The position numbers and the translations under genes are program-made. A stretch of DNA of 14,812 bases from DAOTVC01 sp034437215. GTDB taxonomy: Bacteria > Chloroflexota > Anaerolineae > B4-G1 > SLSP01. A model generated the notes under the pieces. It worked only from the letters and a program-made list of their open reading frames with translations. It had not been told where the DNA came from and ran no database searches. Where the stretch lies: assembly GCA_034437215.1 (NCBI GenBank), contig DAOTVC010000046.1, positions 1 to 14,812 on the forward strand, written 5' to 3'. Position 1 is the stretch's first letter. Every line of letters begins with the position of its first letter. Positions 1 through 7,239 of this stretch are shown here, one piece after another.

Positions 1-2
1 AG

Positions 3-263
3 CCCATCATTCTGATTCAAGATGGGGCGCGTTATCACACCAGCGCGAGCACCCGTGACTTCTTCGCCGCCCATCAGGATCGCTTGAGCGTCTACCAGTT
101 GCCGTCGTACTCGCCGGACTACAATCCCATCGAGTTCCTGTGGAAGCAAATGAAACAGCGGGCCACTCACAACCGCTACTTCGCACAGTTCGAACAGTTA
201 GTTGAATCCGTGGATGAAGCGCTGGAGCACTTCGCCCAGCAAGCCGAGGTGGTCAAGAGCTAG
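3..263 (+). CDS. IS630-family transposase, C-terminal fragment (cut by window edge)
   Basis: The reading frame is open from the left edge to a TAG at 261-263 and gives 86 residues. The segment IQDGARYHTS carries the second catalytic Asp (fragment residue 7). The segment LPSYSPDYNPIEFLW carries the third catalytic residue, Glu (residue 44). The spacing of 36 residues fits the DDE domain of IS630/Tc1-mariner transposases, and the PxYSPxxNPIE motif is diagnostic of that family. The enzyme would cut and join IS ends at TA dinucleotides. The N-terminal helix-turn-helix and the first Asp lie outside the window, so intactness cannot be judged. It is the only plus-strand gene here and lies tail-to-tail with the ABC permease. 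No sign of decay is visible in the part seen. Confidence 0.9.
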   Translation, partial: PIILIQDGARYHTSASTRDFFAAHQDRLSVYQLPSYSPDYNPIEFLWKQMKQRATHNRYFAQFEQLVESVDEALEHFAQQAEVVKS

Positions 264-393
264 ATGGGGTTTTACCTCCAAGGGCTAGAGCTTATCCCGG
301 CTGACGCCACTGTCAAAAACATTATCTGAAGGTCTATAGAATCCGGTGGGCGAACACTGTTAGTTCGCCCGATACTACTTGAAGGTAGGTGCT
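264..393. other. Intergenic stretch with probable IS630 right end
   Basis: These 130 nt lie between the transposase stop and the heptamer repeat. The right end of the IS must lie here if the element is complete. The exact border cannot be set, because the left inverted repeat is outside the window. A TATA at 334-337 could mark a TA target. A perfect 8-bp hairpin follows at 348-370. No ORF is credible. Confidence 0.45.
348..370. repeat. Short perfect hairpin downstream of the transposase
   Basis: GGGCGAAC (348-355) and GTTCGCCC (363-370) form an 8-bp stem around a 7-nt loop. It could stop transcripts converging from the transposase and the permease. Neither strand shows a T-run after the stem, so it is not a classical intrinsic terminator. 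Confidence 0.5.
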
Positions 394-490
394 AGGGAAG
401 GGAGCAGGGACTGGGGAGTAGGGATTAGGGGGGCCTGCTCCCTGCTCCCTGCTCCCTGCTCCCTGCTCCCTGCTCCCTGCTCCCTTCCCT
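394..490. repeat. Heptamer fold-back element 1 (GGGAGCA/TGCTCCC)
   Basis: The left arm reads as 7-bp words on the plus strand: GGGAGCA (400-406), GGGACTG (407-413), GGGAGTA (414-420), GGGATTA (421-427), then a G6 run. The right arm is seven exact tandem copies of the same heptamer in reverse complement (TGCTCCC, 436-484). The outermost 17 bp (394-410 and 474-490) are a perfect inverted repeat. Each strand has at least four GGG tracts with loops of 4 nt or less, so G-quadruplexes are possible on both strands. The right end touches the permease stop codon (490-492). The structure recalls the heptanucleotide STRR repeats of cyanobacteria. Confidence 0.9.
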
Positions 491-1983
491 CACCGCAACG
501 AGTTCAGCAGCTCGATGACCAGCCGCGGCGTGATCTCGGCCTCGATCCAGGCGGCGACGAGCAGCAGGGGCACGACGACGGCGAGGAAGAGCTTGGCGAA
601 GTGACCCATCTCCCGTACCATTCCCATGACCCCCCCACCCTTCTCGGGCGCGCGCAGGATCATCACACCGACGCGGAAAGCCTGCGCCGTTGCCAGGATG
701 GCGGCGGGCAGCTCGATGATCCCGTGGGGAAGCACGAAGGTCGCCAGGAAGGCCGCCGGGTCGATCCCCACCTTCTGAATCTGCGTCGTGGCGTAGGCGA
801 TGATGGCCATGGGGGCCATGAGCAGCAGCAGCGCCAGCATCCCCAGCGTGAAGGTGGCGAGGATAGCCGCCAGGAGCAGGGAGCGGACGTTGTTCCAGGC
901 GATGGCGGAGGCCGAGAAGGTGGTGAGGAGGCCCGAGCCCTCGACCGCTACCCGGAAGTCGTCCATCTCCAGGAGGTCGGGTACGTCGAGAGCGCCCTCC
1001 GGGAGGGGGAAGTGGGCCGCCCCCCAGAGGCCGACGAGCGCCCCGCCGGCGAAGATCACCAGCAGGGTCACGAGCAGCTCCGCGCGCATCGCGCGCAGCA
1101 GCCGCGGGATCTCCCGCAAGTAGAGCCCCTTCAACCCGCCCGCGGGCCAGAAGGCCCGCCAGAAGGTGCGCAGCCCGCCCAGAAAGTCGATCCGGTCCAG
1201 GTACTGCCCCAGCAAGTGCTCGCGGTTGAAGACCCGGATGCCCATGCGCAGCAGGATGACGTTGGTCACCAGCAGGAAGAGCGCCAACAGCCAGAGGGCG
1301 GTGTAGTTACCGAAGAGCAGCAGGCTCGCCTCGGCCTGCAGGAGGAAGGCCACGGGGATGATGATGAAGCTCGCCACGAGGTTCGCCGCCCGCGTGCTCG
1401 TCGCCTGGGAGGAGACGACGACCGCGGCGTTCACCATGACGAAGGCCTGGGTGGTGGAGAGCGCGATCGCGACCGCCAGCAGGGAGAGGTCGGGCCACCA
1501 ACCCACCGTCGTGCCCAGCAGCACCGTGTAGAAACCGATGGCAAAGTAGCTGGCGGCGATGGGGATGAAGGTCGAGGAGAGGAGCTTGCCCACGTAGAGC
1601 TGCAGATCCGTCAGCGGCGTCGCCAACAGGGGCTCGAGGCTGCGCCGCTCCTTCTCGCCCACGAAGGCCTCCAGCGCGATGACCAGCGAGAAGCTGCTGG
1701 GAAAGAAGCCCACCACGAGCATCAGGAAGGGGAAGAGCCGTTCCATGAGCAGCTGGGCGCCATACTGGTTGACGAAGCCCAACCCTCGCTGCGCGGCGAA
1801 GTTGGCCAAAAAGGGAAAGACCGTCGTGAGCAGCAGGATCGGGATGAGAATGCGCCAGTCACGCAGCGCGTCCTTGACCTCCCGCCGTGTGAGCACCAGG
1901 GCCGGTCCCAGCGTGGAGCGCAAGCGCGCCCACCGTCTGCCCTGCCCCCTGCTTCTGGCTTCTGCTTCTGCTTTTGCTACCAT
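490..1983 (-). CDS. ABC-2 type permease fused to a SpoIIM-like domain
   Basis: This is a membrane component of an ABC exporter, 497 residues from the chosen start. The N-terminal half has a membrane segment near residues 45-62 and the motif GEKERRSLEPLLATPL (about 107-122), typical of ABC-2/NatB-like permeases. Several more membrane segments follow. The C-terminal ~140 residues (from about 356) match the stage II sporulation protein M family: WNNVR, then VLPHGIIELPA near 416-426, and a final IEAEITPR. ATG at 1983 lies 1 nt after the ATPase stop and has GAGGGGG upstream. A GTG at 2007 is an alternative. Residues 2-17 are encoded by a short-word repeat, so the true N-terminus is uncertain. The substrate is unknown. 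The fusion is read from motifs only. Confidence 0.85.
   Translation of the reverse strand: MVAKAEAEARSRGQGRRWARLRSTLGPALVLTRREVKDALRDWRILIPILLLTTVFPFLANFAAQRGLGFVNQYGAQLLMERLFPFLMLVVGFFPSSFSLVIALEAFVGEKERRSLEPLLATPLTDLQLYVGKLLSSTFIPIAASYFAIGFYTVLLGTTVGWWPDLSLLAVAIALSTTQAFVMVNAAVVVSSQATSTRAANLVASFIIIPVAFLLQAEASLLLFGNYTALWLLALFLLVTNVILLRMGIRVFNREHLLGQYLDRIDFLGGLRTFWRAFWPAGGLKGLYLREIPRLLRAMRAELLVTLLVIFAGGALVGLWGAAHFPLPEGALDVPDLLEMDDFRVAVEGSGLLTTFSASAIAWNNVRSLLLAAILATFTLGMLALLLLMAPMAIIAYATTQIQKVGIDPAAFLATFVLPHGIIELPAAILATAQAFRVGVMILRAPEKGGGVMGMVREMGHFAKLFLAVVVPLLLVAAWIEAEITPRLVIELLNSLR
1940..1978 (-). repeat. Short-word repeat inside the permease 5' end
   Basis: Read on the minus strand these are consecutive 6- and 7-bp words: AGCAAA, AGCAGA, AGCAGA, AGCCAGA, AGCAGGG, GGCAGGG. 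They total 39 nt, so the reading frame is kept. They encode the low-complexity N-terminus AKAEAEARSRGQG of the permease. The words resemble the GGGAGCA unit found just past the same gene's stop codon. No inverted partner arm is present. Confidence 0.65.
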
Positions 1984-1984
1984 A

Positions 1985-2905
1985 TCAGGCCCCCTCTCCC
2001 ACAACACGCAAGTAGATACTCTCCAGACTCCGCGGCACCTCGTTCAGCGTCGAGACCTTGATCCCCGCGTCGAGCAGGGCCTGCAGGATGCGCGGGTTGA
2101 TCTCCTCCGGGACATCCGCACGGAAACGCACCCAGAGATTCCCGGCGTCGAGCACCTCGGCGAACTGCCCGACCAGTAGCGCGACCCCGTCGTCCGAGGA
2201 GGGCGTGAAGCGCACCTCCATGACCGGCGGCCCCAACAGCTGGGTGCGCAGGTCGTCGATGGTGCCCGCGGCGACGATCCGCCCCTGGCGGATGATGGCG
2301 ATGCGATCGGCCAGCTCCTCGGCCTCTCCCAGGTTGTGGGTGCAGACGATGATGGCCCGTCGGCTGCTGCGCAGCTGCAGAATCGTGTCGCGCACCAGAC
2401 GGGCGCTCTGGGGATCCATGGCCGACGTGGGCTCGTCGAGCAGGAGCACGGGCGGCTGGTGCAGCAGCGTGCGCATGAGGGCCACCTTCTGGGCCATGCC
2501 CTTCGAATACTCGCCCAGTCGCCGGTCCAGCACCCCCTCCATGAAGAAACTGCGGCTCAACTCCGCGATGCGCGTGCGGCGCTCCCTGGAGGAGAGCCCT
2601 CGTACCTCCCCGAAGAAGTCGAGGTACTCCCGGCCCGTCATCCGGGTGTAGAGACCGGGCGCCTCGGTGAGCACCCCGACCCGCCGCCGCACCTCGAGGC
2701 TCTCCTCGACGACGTCATACCCGGCGACCGTAGCCCGGCCCGCCGTGGGCCTCAGAATGGCGGAGAGCATGCGCACGGTGGTCGTCTTGCCCGCGCCGTT
2801 GGGCCCCAGCAGCGCCAGGACCTCGCCGGCCCCCACCTGCAGGTCGATGCCGTCGACGGCGGTCAGCCGCTCGAACTCCTTGGTCAGGTTCTCCAACTCT
2901 ATCAT
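1985..2905 (-). CDS. ABC transporter ATP-binding protein (NatA/CcmA-like exporter ATPase)
   Basis: This cytoplasmic ATPase powers the adjacent permease; 306 residues. Walker A is GPNGAGKTT (34-42), the signature is YSKGM (133-137), Walker B is VLLLDEP (153-159), and the H-loop His is in CTHN (H190). The usual Q-loop Gln position reads LTEAPGLY, a Glu variant common in exporter ATPases of this class. The ~75-residue C-terminal extension is typical of ABC-2 partners. I chose ATG at 2905 because GAGGAG lies 8 nt upstream. An in-frame GTG at 2926 would place that ribosome site inside the gene. An extended -10 promoter sits just upstream. The stop TGA is 1 nt before the permease ATG, which indicates coupling. 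The substrate cannot be inferred. Confidence 0.93.
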   Translation of the reverse strand: MIELENLTKEFERLTAVDGIDLQVGAGEVLALLGPNGAGKTTTVRMLSAILRPTAGRATVAGYDVVEESLEVRRRVGVLTEAPGLYTRMTGREYLDFFGEVRGLSSRERRTRIAELSRSFFMEGVLDRRLGEYSKGMAQKVALMRTLLHQPPVLLLDEPTSAMDPQSARLVRDTILQLRSSRRAIIVCTHNLGEAEELADRIAIIRQGRIVAAGTIDDLRTQLLGPPVMEVRFTPSSDDGVALLVGQFAEVLDAGNLWVRFRADVPEEINPRILQALLDAGIKVSTLNEVPRSLESIYLRVVGEGA

Positions 2906-2936
2906 TGCTAACACTCCTCTAACCACTACTCTTTTG

Positions 2937-2965
2937 ATTATACCACAGAAGTTCGAGGAAATTGA
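2937..2965 (-). promoter_or_regulatory. Extended -10 promoter for the ABC transporter operon
   Basis: On the minus strand TGGTATAAT (2945-2937) is a perfect extended -10 box. The best -35 at 17-nt spacing is the weak TCAATT (2965-2960), as tolerated by extended -10 promoters. Predicted initiation near 2930 gives a leader of about 25 nt that contains the GAGGAG site and ends at ATG 2905. This suggests the ABC pair is transcribed separately from the division genes. Confidence 0.65.
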
Positions 2966-3052
2966 GGAGTGCGCTCCACTCTAAAAGCCCCCCCACCCCT
3001 CCGGCGCCGTCTGTCGTTATGACGTAACCACTGCGTAGCGTTAAGGTCCATC

Positions 3053-3391
3053 TAGTGTTCCTTCAAACGTCAAGTGATGTGCCTATTTACCTACCCCCAT
3101 CCCTGGCCCCTCCCCGCAGAGCGCCTTGATCTACAGCATTCGGCACTCCGTGCGGGGGAAGGGAACCTTTTAGAGTGGAGGTTGCGCGGCGCAGGGCGCC
3201 GCGCAACCTCCACTGAATAGGATTCCCCCTCCCCACGGCGCATAGCGCCGAAGGGGAGGGGGTCAGGGGGAGGGGCCATTGAGATCAACCTGTGCTGTGA
3301 CATAAGCACCAACCGTCATCACTAGTGCTGACTTGATGTGAAGTGAGACAGCGAACTGTGTGTGCATCAAACCAGATGTGAAGCAACACTA
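3053..3391. mobile_element. Candidate non-autonomous (MITE-like) element with TA borders
   Basis: CTAGTGTTCCTTCAAA (3052-3067) and the reverse complement of 3377-3392 (CTAGTGTTGCTTCACA) match at 14 of 16 positions. They bound about 340 bp with no gene. The TA just inside the first base at each end would fit a TA target duplication, as IS630/Tc1-type transposases make. Inside lie C-rich arms (GGCCCCTCCCC at about 3104-3114, inverted near 3272-3282) around a 19-bp hairpin, so the interior is a ~200-bp imperfect palindrome. A third CTAGTG-type end occurs at 3321. An IS630-family transposase fragment is in the same window. Mobility is inferred; no second copy is visible. Confidence 0.5.
3174..3214. 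repeat. Perfect 19-bp hairpin with 3-nt loop
   Basis: Bases 3174-3192 and 3196-3214 are exact reverse complements separated by AGG. The stem is mostly G/C and would be very stable in RNA or in extruded single-stranded DNA. It is the centre of the longer imperfect palindrome. It is not followed by a T-run on either strand, so a simple terminator role is not supported. Confidence 0.9.
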
Positions 3392-3396
3392 GCACA

Positions 3397-3421
3397 AGTG
3401 CGCCCTCCAAGAGGGCGCACT
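3397..3421 (-). terminator. Hairpin downstream of the DUF1622 gene, possible terminator
   Basis: Bases 3397-3407 and 3411-3421 form a perfect 11-bp GC-rich stem with a 3-nt loop. It begins 18 nt after the DUF1622 stop on the minus strand. The bases after it (TGTGCTAGTGTTG) are only moderately T-rich, so termination is likely but not canonical. The candidate mobile element begins only a few bases beyond. Confidence 0.45.
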
Positions 3422-3439
3422 CGCTCTGCTCTCCGCTCG

Positions 3440-3799
3440 TCAAACTTTGTTAACGTAGAAGTGCTCCATACCGATCGACTCCATCTCCCGCTCCAAGAGG
3501 AAGTTGAGGATGGTACGCAGGGCGATCAGGGCCCCCAGCACCAGGATGTCGTTCCACTCTCGCGACAGGGCCGTGCGCACGATATCGGCGGCTACCTGGA
3601 ACTCCAGGCCCAGCACCATGACCCGCCCCAGATCCAGGCGCAGGGCCGAAACGTACTCCGTCTCCTTGCGAAGGAAGATCCGGAAGTAGCGCACGAAGGC
3701 GCGGCCTACGCCCAACACGATGACCAACGTACCGATCAGTTCGATCCCCAGGACGACGTAAGCGAGATAGTCCATCAGCTCGCCCCCTACCTCTCCCAT
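3440..3799 (-). CDS. DUF1622-family small integral membrane protein
   Basis: The product has 119 residues and about three membrane segments: MDYLAYVVLGIELIGTLVIVLG near 9-30, then two more in the second half. The stretch LGLEFQVAADIVRTAL, followed by DILVLGALIALRTILNFLLEREME, is characteristic of the DUF1622 family. The function of that family is unknown. ATG at 3799 is chosen because GGGAGGAGG lies just upstream. The in-frame start at 3847 lacks this site and would add a Gly/Arg-rich leader, and ATG at 3775 has a weaker site. It lies 184 nt downstream of ftsZ and is followed by a hairpin. Whether it shares the dcw transcript is unclear, because a heptamer fold-back element lies between. No convincing promoter of its own was found. 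Confidence 0.85.
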   Translation of the reverse strand: MGEVGGELMDYLAYVVLGIELIGTLVIVLGVGRAFVRYFRIFLRKETEYVSALRLDLGRVMVLGLEFQVAADIVRTALSREWNDILVLGALIALRTILNFLLEREMESIGMEHFYVNKV

Positions 3800-3908
3800 C
3801 TGCCTCCTCCCTCCCCCGGGGACTCCTGCGACGCTGCACAGCCACACCCAGGCACGCCCGGGTCCGTTGGAGCTCTTTCAATCCAATTGTGTGCTATCCG
3901 TGGCTGAA

Positions 3909-3952
3909 GCGTGAAGCGTGAAACGTAAGGCCTTACGGTTTACGCTTCACGC
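3909..3952. repeat. Heptamer fold-back element 2 (GCGTGAA)
   Basis: The plus-strand arm is GCGTGAA, GCGTGAA, ACGTAAG, G (3909-3930). The minus-strand arm is GCGTGAA, GCGTAAA, CCGTAAG, G (3952-3931). The arms pair across 22 bp with one mismatch (A3923/G3938) and one G-T wobble, with no spacer. It lies between the ftsZ stop (3984) and the DUF1622 start (3799). No T-run follows on the minus strand, so it is not a typical terminator. Nothing else is recognisable in the rest of this 184-nt gap. Confidence 0.9.
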
Positions 3953-3983
3953 CTCGGTTTAACTCAAGTGCAACACACCCAAA

Positions 3984-5099
<1,116 letters not shown>

Positions 5100-5142
5100 C
5101 GCTCTCCTCCTTGAGTCCTTGTCCTCCGGTTTCCACGCGGCC

Positions 5143-6378
5143 CTAACCGGGCAACAACGTCCGTAACCAGGGGCCTATCTTCTTCCACCAAGGTGAGCGC
5201 GCGGCCTTCCAGGCCCCCGCACCCCCCAAATCCTCCCACATGGGCGTCCACTGCACCAACCCCACCCCCACGGCAGCCGCGGGGCTGTTCACGCGATCCG
5301 TGAGCCCCAGCAGATCCTTGGGCCGTCCGATCTGCACCGGCAGCTCGAAGAGCTCTCGCGCCAGATCCTGGAGGCCGGGCAGCTGCGCCGTTCCGCCGCA
5401 GAGAACGAGCCCGGCGGGCAGCAGCCCGCTGTAGCCGGAGCGTTTGATCTCCTGCTGTACGTCCTCCAGCAGCTCCTCCACCCGCGCCTGGATGATCTCC
5501 GCCAGCTTCCAGCGGGCCAAGGCGACGGGCGTGCTCTCCCCGTAGGGGGCGATGGAGAAGTGCTCGTCGTCGGGCACCTGCGCCGCCAGGGCGTGACCGT
5601 GACGCAGTTTCACCCGCTCCGCGACCTCGGGCGGCAGCCGCAGGCCGATGGCGATGTCGTTGGTAATGTAGCCACCGCCGATGGTGAGCGAGCGGGTGTA
5701 CCAGACGGTGCCCTCGATGAAGATGGCAATGTCCGTCGTCCCCTCACCGACGTCGACGAGGACGACGCCCATGTCCTTCTCCGTCTCGGAGAGGACGGCC
5801 TTCCCCGCCGCCAGGCTCGTCAGGACCAGCTCGCTGACCTCGACGCCGGCGCCCGTCACGCACTTGGTGAGGTTCTGGATGGCCGTCGAGGCCCCCATCA
5901 CCACGTGGGCCTCCACCTCCAGGCGAAAGCCGTGCATCCCCAGAGGGTCGCGCACGCCCTCCTGCCCGTCCACCGTGAAGGTGCGGGGGATGATGTGGAG
6001 GAGCTCCTCGTTCTGGGGCAGGGCGATGGCGCCCGCAGCCTCCAGCGCCCGGTCCACGTCGTCGGGCGTGATCCCCCGGTCGCGCCGGGAGACCCCCACG
6101 ACCCCGTGGCTGTTGCGCGAGCTGACGTGCGCCCCGCTCACCCCGACGAAGGCCCGCTCGATCTGGTAGCCCGAGCTCTGTTCGGCGCGCTCCACCGCGT
6201 CGGCGATGGCGGTCGTCGCCTCCGTCACGTTGACGATGACGCCCTTGTGCACGCCCCGCGACGGCACCTGCCCCACGCCGACGATGCGGGTCTCGCCCGT
6301 CTCGTTGATCTCGCCGACGAGCACCTGCACCTTCTGGCTGCCGACGTCAATACCGACCACCGATCGTTCCATAGGCAT
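5143..6378 (-). CDS. ftsA: Cell division protein FtsA
   Basis: This actin-fold ATPase tethers FtsZ to the membrane and recruits later divisome proteins; 411 residues. The phosphate 1 motif is GIDVGSQKVQVLVGE (9-23). The phosphate 2 motif is VDVGEGTTDIAIF (about 205-217), and LCGGTAQLPG near residue 330 is the adenosine motif. The C-terminus WWKKIGPWLRTLLPG is a Trp- and Lys-containing amphipathic helix, the usual membrane-targeting element. ATG 6378 has GAGGAGGG a few bases upstream. ATG 6372 is also possible and fits the spacing slightly better. It is 9 nt downstream of ftsQ, and its ribosome site overlaps the end of ftsQ, which suggests coupling. Confidence 0.97.
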   Translation of the reverse strand: MPMERSVVGIDVGSQKVQVLVGEINETGETRIVGVGQVPSRGVHKGVIVNVTEATTAIADAVERAEQSSGYQIERAFVGVSGAHVSSRNSHGVVGVSRRDRGITPDDVDRALEAAGAIALPQNEELLHIIPRTFTVDGQEGVRDPLGMHGFRLEVEAHVVMGASTAIQNLTKCVTGAGVEVSELVLTSLAAGKAVLSETEKDMGVVLVDVGEGTTDIAIFIEGTVWYTRSLTIGGGYITNDIAIGLRLPPEVAERVKLRHGHALAAQVPDDEHFSIAPYGESTPVALARWKLAEIIQARVEELLEDVQQEIKRSGYSGLLPAGLVLCGGTAQLPGLQDLARELFELPVQIGRPKDLLGLTDRVNSPAAAVGVGLVQWTPMWEDLGGAGAWKAARSPWWKKIGPWLRTLLPG

Positions 6379-6387
6379 AGTCCCTCC

Positions 6388-7182
6388 TCACCACGTGCGC
6401 TCTACTGCAAAGGTGGGCGCGGACGGAAAGCGCACGTCTATCTGCCGGGGAGCCATCCCCCGCGCCTCCAGATCCGCCGCCAGCGCTGCGTAGATGCGCC
6501 AGCGGTCCACCATTCTCTCGCCCCCCACCCCGAAGGCCACCAGACAGCCCCGGGCATCGTCCCAGACCAGCCCCCGCTCCGCGTGATAGGTCAGCTCCTG
6601 GGAGGGCACCCCGAGATCCGCCAGAGCCGTGATCCCCTCGAGGATCTCCGGGGAGACGCCCCCCTCCTCGGGCAGCGGACCGCGCACCATGGGGAGCGAG
6701 GGCCGCTCCTCACGGGCGGGGAAGACGACGCCTTCGGCGTCGACCCAGTAGAGCCCCTCCCCCGTCATCCAGACCAGCACGGGCACCCGCTCCTCGATGG
6801 AGACGATGCACTGGGCCGGGTAGGGCCAGCACTGCGCCTCCACCACGGTGACGGCGGGGACGGTGCTGATGACGTGCGAGGCGATGAGGCGGGGGCGCAG
6901 CCAAACGCCGTGCAAACCCAGCACCTCCGCCGCCAGCGCCACCTCCCGAGCGGTCTCCACCGACTCCGAACCCGCGATCTGCAGGCGGGAGGCCTCGACG
7001 TACCAGTGGGGGTCGAGCCAGCCCCAGAGGCCCAGGGCCGCGAGAAGCAGGACCGGCACCAACGCCCGCCACGGGATCTCTACCCGCTGTGACCGGACCC
7101 GCCGGCGCACCGCGGAAGGCGGCTGGGCGCCCAGTAGGGCTGCCGTTCTATAGTACCGTCGCTCTCGTTGCTTTCTCGCCAT
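6388..7182 (-). CDS. ftsQ: Cell division protein FtsQ/DivIB
   Basis: This bitopic divisome protein links cytoplasmic and extracytoplasmic division factors; 264 residues. A basic N-terminal tail (residues 1-35, rich in Arg) is followed by one membrane segment (about 39-55). Next comes a POTRA-like segment (about 62-130, including LQIAGSESVETAREV and CIVSIEERVPVLVW) and the FtsQ-type segment beginning YWVDAEGVVFP. This order is that of FtsQ/DivIB. Overall sequence is divergent, as is usual for the family. Its position just before ftsA and ftsZ makes the call firm. ATG 7182 has GAGGGGAG upstream. Two Cys residues (in AQCWPYPAQC) lie in the POTRA region and could pair outside the cell. No FtsL gene was recognised in the window. 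Confidence 0.92.
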   Translation of the reverse strand: MARKQRERRYYRTAALLGAQPPSAVRRRVRSQRVEIPWRALVPVLLLAALGLWGWLDPHWYVEASRLQIAGSESVETAREVALAAEVLGLHGVWLRPRLIASHVISTVPAVTVVEAQCWPYPAQCIVSIEERVPVLVWMTGEGLYWVDAEGVVFPAREERPSLPMVRGPLPEEGGVSPEILEGITALADLGVPSQELTYHAERGLVWDDARGCLVAFGVGGERMVDRWRIYAALAADLEARGMAPRQIDVRFPSAPTFAVERTW

Positions 7183-7239
7183 CTTGCGCTCCCCTCTCCA
7201 AAGAGGTCAACCGACCATCTCGCAATTCAACCCCGTCTC

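Larger units (their letters stand above)
2906..3439. other. 534-nt intergenic region with promoter and MITE-like element
   Basis: This gap between the ABC ATPase and the DUF1622 gene contains the ABC promoter, the candidate mobile element (3053-3391) with its central hairpin, and a hairpin downstream of DUF1622 (3397-3421). A 14-bp sequence at 2974-2987 is an exact inverted copy of 3167-3180 on the arm of the central hairpin. No credible coding sequence was found; the small open frames consist of repeat sequence. Confidence 0.8.

Noticed and set aside
348..370. Intrinsic terminator for the transposase or permease
   Set aside because: The 8-bp stem is not followed by a T-run on either strand, so I list it only as a hairpin.
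345..375. IS630 terminal repeat matching the ends of the 3053-3391 element
   Set aside because: The reverse complement here contains AGTGTTC as do the element ends, but the match is only 7 bp and the IS left end is not visible, so a link cannot be claimed.
436..484. CRISPR array or minisatellite-type gene element
   Set aside because: Units are 7 bp with no spacers and no cas genes nearby. It is a tandem heptamer repeat.
379..2061. Long plus-strand open frame of 560 codons opposite the ABC permease
   Set aside because: It is antisense to a clear permease, has low-complexity Gln/Glu/His/Arg-rich sequence and no motif. It is a by-product of high GC and strong codon bias. The same holds for the other long plus-strand frames opposite ftsZ, ftsA/ftsQ, ddl, murB, murC, murG and ftsW/murD.
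3091..3312. 73-codon minus-strand frame in the repeat region
   Set aside because: It is composed of the C-rich palindrome arms, has no ribosome site of note and no recognisable protein feature.
3800..3908. Sigma-70 promoter for the DUF1622 gene
   Set aside because: Several partial -35 and -10 words occur on the minus strand, but no pair has good match and spacing.
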